DNA from: a virus
Reading direction: 5' to 3' (one strand)
Virus record (IMG/VR): IMGVR_UViG_3300037119_000363
Coordinates: 1 to 20,353 of that record
DNA length: 20,353 bases
Position 1 is the stretch's first letter, and the number at the start of each line of letters is the position of its first letter. A program made the translations under genes and the position numbers. The notes below the pieces were generated by a model. That model did no database searches. It saw only the letters and a program-made list of their open reading frames with translations, and had not been told where the DNA came from. Shown in pieces: positions 16,370 to 20,353 of the stretch.

Positions 16370-17229
16370 TAGGCTGCCCCATAATAAGTACGCATTGATG
16401 CTAGGGTAGTGTCCATATCCGTGGCCCCACTGTCCCCAAGCCAAACGTGCATTTCAGTCAGAGTCTTATTAATGCCTGTTGTAGCACCATTGGTGATACG
16501 GGTAAAACCAAAAGCCTGATCAACCATAGCATCAGAGTCTGAAGCAGCTGCTGTAGTAAGGTAGGTGGCACTTGCTGCCATCCTACTCCCCATAGCCGTA
16601 AGCTGATCATAAACAATGGGAACCACAGAAAACTGAGCATTTCTATTCTGCTCAATTGATTGAGAGGAACCAAACCTACGAATAAGAACGGCAGTGAGGG
16701 AGCTTCCAGTTTCAGCCTGACCCGCTGTTCTTACCGACAAAATCCTGTCGTTTGATACGTTGTTCGGGATAGACCCACAAACCGCACCAGAGAGGTAGTT
16801 TCCAGTGTAGGTGGTAAAATCTGTGGTGGCAAATGCTGAGGTAGCCGAGCTCGCAAACATTCTAGGAGTGCCATTTGTATTAACGTCTAGTACCCCAGTG
16901 TTAACAATCCTCCACTGATTACTGTTTGTACTGGTAATAACATCATAGGCAGTGCCTGCAGCAGCTTGGTTATACATCGTGTGTATGAAGCCGTTTCCAG
17001 CCCCAACGAAAGTCATTAGTGCAGCAATGTCTAGGTATGGGCCATTAAACCCAATGTTAGCAAAGGTGTCATCACTAGACCGTCTCACCCTTATGCATGA
17101 GCCAGTATAAGCCTCTCGTAGCTTACGAAGACCGACTGACATGGTGGGGGTATTGGTGAGACTCTCAAGTAGACGAGCTGGAAACTGGGATTCTGTTACC
17201 CCAACACCTAAGCCTAATCCAAGTGCCAT
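16369..17229 (-). CDS. Tail fibre with arabinofuranosidase-B-like (concanavalin-type) domain
   Basis: I prefer the ATG at 17229, which has AAGGAAA 6-7 bases upstream and does not overlap the previous gene. The ATG 33 bases earlier has no ribosome-binding site. The 286-residue protein begins with a Gly-rich segment. Residues 34-110 hold 'LRKLREAYTGSCIRVRRSSD', 'IGFNGPYLDIAALMTFVGAG', 'GFIHTMYNQAAAG' and 'NQWRIVNTGVLDV'. This pattern matches the N-terminal part of alpha-L-arabinofuranosidase B-type beta-sandwich domains seen in phage fibres. The usual 'WYDQSGNG' segment is 'MYNQAAAG' here. The rest fits a LamG/concanavalin-like lectin ending 'MHVWLGDSG'. Likely a glycan-binding fibre; catalysis is not supported. 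Confidence 0.82.
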   Translation of the reverse strand: MALGLGLGVGVTESQFPARLLESLTNTPTMSVGLRKLREAYTGSCIRVRRSSDDTFANIGFNGPYLDIAALMTFVGAGNGFIHTMYNQAAAGTAYDVITSTNSNQWRIVNTGVLDVNTNGTPRMFASSATSAFATTDFTTYTGNYLSGAVCGSIPNNVSNDRILSVRTAGQAETGSSLTAVLIRRFGSSQSIEQNRNAQFSVVPIVYDQLTAMGSRMAASATYLTTAAASDSDAMVDQAFGFTRITNGATTGINKTLTEMHVWLGDSGATDMDTTLASMRTYYGAA

Positions 17230-17239
17230 TGTATTTTCC

Positions 17240-17557
17240 TTACGAAGCGTCGATAATAGCAATCTTGTCTAGAAGACGTAGGTTGGTTAGATCAAGGGAA
17301 GTTCCATTAAGAACTAACCATCCCGTAGCATTCACTGCTGTAGGGGAGGTGGCAGGAGCAGCTACGTAAATATTTCCGCCTGTGACGGTGATACGAGCTG
17401 TCTGACCAGCTAGAGCGGTGATTGTAGTAGCACCGGAAGTGCCGCTTGAGGTCTTGTTCTCCTGAGCGGTGTACCTGCCGTTATAGGCAGGAACCCCACC
17501 ACCTACACCACTGTCTGCAGTGTAGGCATATGAGAAAACGATGTTAACAGTGGCCAT
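17240..17557 (-). CDS. Small beta-rich virion protein
   Basis: The start at 17557 overlaps the upstream stop as TAATG with AGGTGA 4 bases upstream, which is better than an ATG 18 bases earlier. The 105-residue protein is rich in Thr, Ala, Gly and Ser. It opens 'MATVNIVFSYAYTADSG' and contains 'ITVTGGNIYVAAPATSPTAV' and 'GWLVLNGTSLDLTNLRLLDK'. The alternating hydrophobic pattern suggests a compact beta-sandwich, such as a decoration or fibre-attachment protein. It lies between the first late virion protein and the AbfB-like fibre. I do not recognise a named family. Confidence 0.75.
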   Translation of the reverse strand: MATVNIVFSYAYTADSGVGGGVPAYNGRYTAQENKTSSGTSGATTITALAGQTARITVTGGNIYVAAPATSPTAVNATGWLVLNGTSLDLTNLRLLDKIAIIDAS

Positions 17558-18390
17558 TAGATCACCTGTGCCCAATGAAGGGTGGCACCAGCTAGAGCTG
17601 TAACCGCACTCACTGTGACTTCCGAAGCAAAACGAGCAATCACTGTACCATCAACTGAGGGAGTGATAACCCCTTCGATCATGGCTGTACCACCAGCTGT
17701 CAGCGTATCCGCGTTAGCAGCAGCAGGAATGTCGTAAGCTGTTGCGAAGTTGGTGGTGAGGGTGGTGGCTGTAATTGGGTAGGAAGAACGATAAGAAAGC
17801 GCAGTGGGGGCAGCTGGTCCATTAACGGTGAAACGAACACCTGTGGTAGTGGCAGCTGAAGTGAAGGGAATGAAAAACCGGAACCAATAGGTCGAATCTG
17901 CTACTACAGCAAACGAAAGACCAGTGATGTCCGTAATGGTGTTAGCTACGGCCTCAGCGTTAATCACTGGGGCTGCGAGAACAACCTGATTGAATGGGAT
18001 GAAGGGGCTAATTGCGGAGGTGGAAGTCTTTACAACACCCCCGGCGCTCTTCACCTGCCAACCGGTGGACTCGGTGTATTCCATAACTTCCCCAGCCTGC
18101 AATGTGACTGTTGGGGAGATGTAGCGCTCAGTGGCGCTAACGTCAAACTTCACCGTCACTGTCTGTGTTGAAGAAGCATGTCGGTTACGAATGATGATGG
18201 TTTTGATAATACGCTCAGAGGCCAGATTACGCCCTGAAAGCATTGTGGTGGTTGTGCCTGTGGCTACATTTCCGCTGGAAGAACCGGGCTGACCCGACTT
18301 CCACTCCTGCCAACTAACATAATAATCCGTACTAACGGACGCAGTGGTTAGAAGCTCCAATGTATCGTTTAAAGAGGATAGTAGGATCAT
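17557..18390 (-). CDS. First late-operon virion protein (tail-associated)
   Basis: This 277-residue protein is the first gene of the leftward late operon. Residues 1-115 ('NDTLELLTTASVSTDYYVSW', 'IIKTIIIRNRHASSTQTVTV', 'PTVTLQAGEVMEYTESTGW') form a beta-rich module of a type common in aquatic phage tail regions, where a short 'KIIDSI-x-N' strand is followed by a 'tLapGE-x-L-x-Y' strand. The C-terminal 160 residues are a second beta-domain ('STYWFRFFIPFTSAATTTGV', 'RFTVNGP'). There is no signal peptide or enzyme motif. The ATG has AGGGAA about 6 bases upstream. Probably a structural tail or fibre-adaptor protein; the exact role is unknown. Confidence 0.8.
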   Translation of the reverse strand: MILLSSLNDTLELLTTASVSTDYYVSWQEWKSGQPGSSSGNVATGTTTTMLSGRNLASERIIKTIIIRNRHASSTQTVTVKFDVSATERYISPTVTLQAGEVMEYTESTGWQVKSAGGVVKTSTSAISPFIPFNQVVLAAPVINAEAVANTITDITGLSFAVVADSTYWFRFFIPFTSAATTTGVRFTVNGPAAPTALSYRSSYPITATTLTTNFATAYDIPAAANADTLTAGGTAMIEGVITPSVDGTVIARFASEVTVSAVTALAGATLHWAQVI

Positions 18391-18437
18391 TGATGTTCCC
18401 TAAAAATTTAATAGTTTCGATATTAAAATTCAAAACC

Positions 18438-18505
18438 CTTCCGAAATGTTCTTTCCCACTATGAATCTCTAGGAGCTATCGTCTAGGGAATAGGTCTTTC
18501 GGAAG
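18438..18505 (-). promoter_or_regulatory. Stem-loop in the leader of the late operon
   Basis: CTTCCGAAA (18438-18446) pairs perfectly with TTTCGGAAG (18497-18505). An inner TTCCC (18453-18457) pairs with GGGAA (18486-18490), leaving a symmetric internal loop between the two stems and an apical loop of 28 bases. It lies 48-115 bases upstream of the first late gene, so on a leftward transcript it would be a 5' leader structure. It may control transcript stability, translation or processing. The pairing is seen directly; the function is inferred. Confidence 0.5.
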
Positions 18506-18515
18506 AGTTATGAAT

Positions 18516-18535
18516 ATGATAATATATTATATACT
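18516..18535 (-). promoter_or_regulatory. Candidate -10 region of the leftward late promoter
   Basis: On the minus strand the sequence reads GTATATAATATATTATCA and contains TATAAT within a perfect 12-base palindrome (18519-18530). No good TTGACA-like element lies 16-18 bases further upstream, so this may need an activator or a phage sigma or RNA polymerase, or it may be simple AT-rich DNA. Position, 130-145 bases before the first late gene and upstream of the leader stem-loop, is the main support. Confidence 0.3.
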
Positions 18536-18550
18536 TTGGATGGAATACAG

Positions 18551-18581
18551 GAATGTAGAGGCATAGAGAGCGCCTCCATTC
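18551..18581. promoter_or_regulatory. Bulged hairpin in the divergent region
   Basis: GAATG (18551-18555) and GAGGC (18558-18562) pair with GCCTC (18572-18576) and CATTC (18577-18581). This gives a 10-base-pair stem with a two-base bulge (TA) and a nine-base loop. It is not followed by a T-tract in either direction, so a terminator is unlikely. It could be a protein-binding site or part of an RNA leader. Confidence 0.4.
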
Positions 18582-18811
18582 AGTGGATTCGATTAGTATA
18601 TGTATATTACCTTAGTCTTTCTTTTTCTTCTATATAGAAATATCCCGAAAACGTCTTTTTGTGACAAAATAATTTAAACTATTTTTCTCTTTTTTCGTAA
18701 GCCATTAATAATAAACAAAACATTCTTTTTGGTTCTTTGAAAAAGAACGTTATTAAGCGACGTATATCGGGCAAAGCCTTGCCCTCATACTAACGTAAAC
18801 AGAAGGTACGA

Positions 18812-19003
18812 ATGGAAAGAATAAGATCGAAAGCCCCCCATGTTAAACCTCGTAACATCCTCCTCATTCAACCGAAACGTTATGCTATGGAATGTAATAC
18901 CAATATAATACCGAAGTGGTTGACATCAAAATACCCCTTCTGTGTGAAAGTGTATATATCACAACGCCCTAACCCCCCATGGCCCATGCGCCCCCTGGTC
19001 TAG
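18812..19003 (+). CDS. Possible small rightward gene, weak
   Basis: A 63-codon frame starts at an ATG with AGAAGG 6 bases upstream and directly follows the GGGCAA/TTGCCC hairpin. The product is basic and Pro-rich ('HVKPRNILLIQPKRYAMECN', ending 'QRPNPPWPMRPLV'). It matches no family I know, and its composition is not clearly that of a folded protein. The codon choice does not resemble either the late genes or the 143-residue gene to the right. It may be an early peptide or a chance frame. The start signal is the only positive evidence. Confidence 0.3.
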   Translation: MERIRSKAPHVKPRNILLIQPKRYAMECNTNIIPKWLTSKYPFCVKVYISQRPNPPWPMRPLV

Positions 19004-19063
19004 TGTCCCGCTATACTGTGCCAAGATAGTGTGGATTGGATTGGTCTTAATGTCTATAACCAC

Positions 19064-19147
19064 CATATACTAAAGCGCCTTAGTAGTTAATGTCTGACAA
19101 TCTACATCAAACGTCAACTCTCATATACCCAAGCATAACGCCTTAGT
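19064..19147. repeat. Imperfect direct repeat, CATATAC(n2)AAGC(n0-5)GCCTTAGT
   Basis: Copy 1 (19064-19084) is CATATAC-TA-AAGC-GCCTTAGT. Copy 2 (19122-19147) is CATATAC-CC-AAGC-ATAAC-GCCTTAGT. They differ by two substitutions and a five-base insertion and are spaced 58 bases apart. TAATGTCT precedes each at variable distance. They could be protein-binding iterons of an origin or a control region, but two copies are weak evidence. Confidence 0.35.
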
Positions 19148-19226
19148 CTATGGCTTTACTAGATTGTTGGCAGCTGGGCAAATGTCTATCGAGATAGTCG
19201 TGTATTCCGCAAGCATAGGGAACGGC

Positions 19227-19261
19227 GCGCGTCGCCTACGCGCAATGCGCTTGCGTCTTTT
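19227..19261 (+). terminator. Attenuator-like pair of overlapping hairpins ending in T-tract
   Basis: CGCAA (19241-19245) pairs with TTGCG (19251-19255) around a five-base loop and is followed by TCTTTT, a rightward terminator-like layout. An alternative stem, GCGCGT (19227-19232) with ACGCGC (19238-19243), shares bases 19241-19243. The two hairpins therefore exclude each other, the geometry of an attenuator. The stem of the terminator is short. Confidence 0.4.
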
Positions 19262-19336
19262 CCATTCTTTCATGTAAGAGGGAAAAGCTAATGAAACCAA
19301 ACACTTAGCAGAAAGTAGGGGAAAGGGAGAAAAAAG

Positions 19337-19438
19337 ATGTCCTATCATCTCAAAGGGTTAGTCGCTTCGCTCCTCTTTTTTTCGTTCCTCCCCTTGTCTG
19401 GCCTAGGTCCGGGCCTATCTGTTAGCCCGAGACGCTGA
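19337..19438 (+). CDS. Possible 33-residue hydrophobic peptide
   Basis: An ATG at 19337 is preceded by AAGGGAG with a 7-base spacer, the best ribosome-binding site in this region, and opens a 33-codon frame ending in TGA. The peptide begins MSYHLKG and runs through 'LVASLLFFSFLPLSGLG' to a basic tail (SPRR), which looks like a single membrane helix or an uncleaved signal. The start codon is inside a 5-base-pair hairpin (AGATG 19335-19339 with CATCT 19346-19350), which could limit initiation. It lies between the attenuator-like hairpins and the large RNA element at 19449. It could be a small membrane protein or a leader peptide, but the pyrimidine-rich sequence could also produce such a frame by chance. 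Confidence 0.4.
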   Translation: MSYHLKGLVASLLFFSFLPLSGLGPGLSVSPRR

Positions 19439-19448
19439 ACCGAGTTCC

Positions 19449-19545
19449 TGCTAGGCCCGAGGGCCAAGAAAAGTTGAACTCTCAGAGTTTCCCCCGGTTG
19501 AACTCTCTCTCATGAGTTCCCATATGTCTTTCGTCGGGCCTAGCA
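19449..19545 (+). ncRNA. Candidate structured RNA closed by a 12-base-pair stem
   Basis: TGCTAGGCCCGA (19449-19460) and TCGGGCCTAGCA (19534-19545) are perfect inverted repeats 73 bases apart. Inside are two tandem hairpins that both start with GTTGAACTCTC (19473 and 19497): AACTC-TCA-GAGTT, and GAACTC with GAGTTC (19500-19519). The fold would be a closed multi-branch junction. It lies 114 bases before the start of the 143-residue gene. Either a leader element (riboswitch- or protein-binding type) or a separate small RNA would fit. No known RNA family was recognised. Confidence 0.55.
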
Positions 19546-19590
19546 TCCTGAAAGGGTAGCGAAGTCTGGCAAGCCTGAACGTCTCGCCCG

Positions 19591-19614
19591 TTGCCCGTGG
19601 CATAGTTACGGCAA
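19591..19614 (+). promoter_or_regulatory. Leader hairpin, copy 1 of CCCGTGGC-type hairpin
   Basis: TTGCC (19591-19595), bulged C, GT, then loop GGCATAGTT, AC and GGCAA (19610-19614) form a 7-base-pair stem with one bulge. The apex is the same as in a second hairpin at 20134-20158, while the lower stem differs and still pairs. It is 45 bases upstream of the ATG at 19659, so it would be in that gene's leader. Confidence 0.5.
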
Positions 19615-19618
19615 GCGC

Positions 19619-19634
19619 CTTGACTTCGGTCAAG
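19619..19634 (+). promoter_or_regulatory. cUUCGg tetraloop hairpin upstream of the 143-residue gene
   Basis: CTTGAC-TTCG-GTCAAG forms a perfect 6-base-pair stem closed by the extra-stable C(UUCG)G tetraloop, 24 bases upstream of the ATG at 19659. No T-tract follows, so it is not a standard terminator. It may protect or position the ribosome-binding site (GGAAAGGAAAG) just downstream. Confidence 0.5.
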
Positions 19635-19658
19635 CGTACAATCTGGAAAGGAAAGCTT

Positions 19659-20090
19659 ATGTCTAAGGGCATGACGCCAGCCTTTCACTATCTAGACATA
19701 ATGCGGTCTAGCCGTCACGTTGATGGTCCGCAGTATGAGCTAGAGCCGGGGCATGAAATGGTCCCGATAGTGGAAGCTGGCAAGGCAACGATCATGGTTG
19801 ATCGGGTTACGAACTTGTTCGTTGATCCGAAAGACTATCAGCGTATGCAGCGCAAGTTGTATGCGCAACAGAAAGCCGAGCGTCGCAAGTCGCAAGGCAA
19901 GCCTGTTGGCTCGGGTGTCCGCAAGGTCGCCAAGCCAGAGGAAAAGGTGGAACGCTACGTTCCGCCCGAACCGATTGAGCGTGCTTCACGCTTGATTGTT
20001 GATCGTAAGAATGCAAAGCCGCTTGGCTTGCGTCCCCGTGGATATGTCCGCTCATACACTAATGGGCTTGGGCATTCCCCGCGTGGCTGA
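19659..20090 (+). CDS. Rightward basic protein of unknown function
   Basis: I start at the ATG at 19659 because GGAAAGGAAAG directly precedes it. An in-frame start at 19620 would lie in the UUCG hairpin and has no ribosome-binding site. The 143-residue protein has an N-terminal folded-looking part ('MTPAFHYLDIMRSSRHVDGP', 'HEMVPIVEAGKATIMVDRVT'), a basic helix ('DYQRMQRKLYAQQKAERRKS'), and a Lys/Arg/Pro-rich C-terminal half that is probably disordered. No family is recognised. It is the only clear rightward gene, it is GC-richer than the late genes, and a terminator-like hairpin follows 9 bases after its stop. An early or nucleic-acid-binding role is inference. Confidence 0.75.
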   Translation: MSKGMTPAFHYLDIMRSSRHVDGPQYELEPGHEMVPIVEAGKATIMVDRVTNLFVDPKDYQRMQRKLYAQQKAERRKSQGKPVGSGVRKVAKPEEKVERYVPPEPIERASRLIVDRKNAKPLGLRPRGYVRSYTNGLGHSPRG

Positions 20091-20099
20091 CACATAGGC

Positions 20100-20126
20100 G
20101 AGACGCGCAAGCGTCTCTCCCTTTCC
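20100..20126 (+). terminator. GCAA-loop terminator after the 143-residue gene
   Basis: GAGACGC (20100-20106) pairs perfectly with GCGTCTC (20111-20117) around a GCAA tetraloop and is followed by TCCCTTTCC, a pyrimidine-rich but imperfect T-tract. It starts 9 bases after the TGA of the rightward gene. It is likely a rho-independent terminator of moderate strength, or a transcript-stabilising 3' hairpin. Confidence 0.65.
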
Positions 20127-20133
20127 AGCGCCC

Positions 20134-20158
20134 GCGTCCCGTGGCGAGAAACGGACGC
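20134..20158 (+). promoter_or_regulatory. CCCGTGGC-type hairpin, copy 2
   Basis: GCGTCC (20134-20139), bulged C, GT, loop GGCGAGAA, AC and GGACGC (20153-20158) give an 8-base-pair stem with one bulge. The bulge position, GT/AC pair and GGC loop start match the hairpin at 19591-19614, while the lower stem sequence differs but remains paired. It may lead into a gene beyond the window. Confidence 0.5.
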
Positions 20159-20332
20159 ACGTATGCCCTAGTGGCAACGTGACATTGCGAATAGTGCTGC
20201 TCTTATCGGCGCGCATGTACCCTTCGCGGGGCGATGCAAGCTGGTGATGTGAGCATACGAGCTATTCGCCCCCGATACACCGTGTCCCGGGATATGGGCG
20301 GAGCATTGCGCTTTGCCCTAGGACATCGGAAA

Positions 20333-20353
20333 ACGCGAAAGCGTCCTTCTTTT
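20333..20353 (+). terminator. GAAA-loop hairpin with T-tail at the window edge
   Basis: ACGC-GAAA-GCGT (20333-20344), extended by GG (20328-20329) with CC (20345-20346) across an AAA bulge, is followed by CCTTCTTTT. It resembles the hairpin at 20100 in having an ACGC-GNAA-GCGT core. It is probably a rightward terminator, but the edge cuts off what follows. Confidence 0.5.

Larger units (their letters stand above)
18391..18811. other. AT-rich divergent control region, no gene seen
   Basis: These 421 bases lie between the leftward late operon and the rightward region and contain no credible coding frame. They are much more AT-rich than the flanks, with poly-T and poly-A runs. They hold an imperfect stem-loop (18438-18505), two perfect 12-base palindromes (18519-18530 and 18628-18639), a bulged hairpin (18551-18581), an inverted repeat TTCTTTTT/AAAAAGAA near 18724-18746 and a GGGCAA/TTGCCC hairpin at 18769-18784. 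The late promoter probably lies here, since no other gap precedes the 18-kb leftward gene block. Confidence 0.7.
19004..19336. other. Non-coding stretch with short repeats and hairpins
   Basis: No credible gene is seen in these 333 bases; the frames open on either strand are short and lack ribosome-binding sites. The region contains an imperfect direct repeat (19064-19084 and 19122-19147), TAATGTCT twice (19048 and 19088), a CTAT-CGAG-ATAG hairpin near 19186, overlapping GC-rich hairpins at 19227-19261, and a purine-rich run from about 19310. Composition changes from AT-rich to GC-rich at about 19220. Confidence 0.6.
20091..20353 (+). other. Structured non-coding tail after the rightward gene
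   Basis: These 263 bases to the window edge hold a series of hairpins rather than a clear gene: a terminator-like hairpin (20100-20117), the second CCCGTGGC-type hairpin (20134-20158), ACGT-A-TGCC with GGCA-ACGT (about 20159-20180), an 8-base inverted repeat (20187-20194 with 20262-20269), and a final GAAA-loop hairpin with T-tail (20333-20353). A short frame open to the edge from an ATG at 20294 lacks a ribosome-binding site. Confidence 0.5.

Noticed and set aside
18920-18948. Perfect TTGACA as a rightward -35 element
   Set aside because: No TATAAT-like sequence lies 16-18 bases downstream; the next TATATA is 27 bases away.
19148-19348. 66-codon minus-strand frame with Arg run
   Set aside because: No ribosome-binding site; it covers the hairpins at 19227-19261 and its Arg run is just the GC-rich stem sequence.
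19628-19642. TTGACT...TACAAT as a promoter for the 143-residue gene
   Set aside because: The spacing is only about 11-12 bases, and the TTGAC is one arm of the UUCG hairpin.
19451-19688. Two overlapping minus-strand frames of 68 and 73 codons
   Set aside because: They are antisense to the structured RNA region and the start of the rightward gene, with no start signals.
20187-20269. tRNA-like outline with an 8-base acceptor-type stem
   Set aside because: No T-arm consensus, D-arm or anticodon stem can be placed inside it.
1-20353. CRISPR arrays, integrase, transposase, tRNA genes
   Set aside because: No regularly spaced repeats, recombinase motifs, terminal inverted repeats or tRNA signatures were seen on either strand.

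Overview
The window looks like part of a tailed-phage genome, most likely a podovirus-type phage of a marine or other aquatic bacterium. The support is an intact large terminase (Walker A, Walker B and nuclease residues), a long P22-like portal, a small-terminase-like protein, several tail-fibre proteins and almost no intergenic space. The marine suggestion is inference: several modules resemble ones I associate with marine phage genomes, namely the fibre C-terminal domain, the 'EGEFVIPANVV' motif and the AbfB-type fibre module. No host gene, tRNA, CRISPR array, integrase or insertion sequence was seen.

Layout. Positions 1-18390 form one tightly packed leftward (minus-strand) late operon. In transcription order it runs: a virion protein (17557-18390) and a small protein; an arabinofuranosidase-B-like fibre; two small proteins, one of them a 56-residue gene that a length cut-off would miss; a 745-residue tail fibre; two accessory tail proteins; an 1100-residue Ig/FnIII-type fibre with a possible glycan-lyase domain; and an alpha/beta-hydrolase esterase. 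The packaging block follows: TerS-like protein, a lysine-rich protein, an HNH-like protein, a lipoprotein, another basic protein, a helix-turn-helix protein that overlaps terL out of frame, TerL, portal and a 70-residue protein. The last gene is a large multi-module virion protein that runs off the left edge. Many junctions are TAATG or TGATG stop/start overlaps, which points to translational coupling.

Positions 18391-19658 are a divergent control region. The left half is AT-rich and holds stem-loops, palindromes and probably the late promoter. The right half becomes GC-richer and is crowded with hairpins, with a 33-codon hydrophobic peptide that has a good ribosome-binding site. From 19659 a rightward, GC-richer gene of 143 residues with no recognised function is flanked by hairpins. 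Two of these share an identical apex with different but compensating lower stems. Three terminator-like hairpins share a GCGTC 3' arm followed by a pyrimidine tract.

How the genes work together. The late genes supply host recognition and surface-glycan processing (fibres, esterase, possible lyase) and DNA packaging and ejection (TerS, TerL, portal, large virion protein). The rightward gene and the RNA structures probably belong to the early or regulatory arm. The most unusual signals are the structured RNA elements at 19449-19545, 19591-19634 and 20100-20180, the fibre/lyase-like/esterase set, and the out-of-frame terL overlap.
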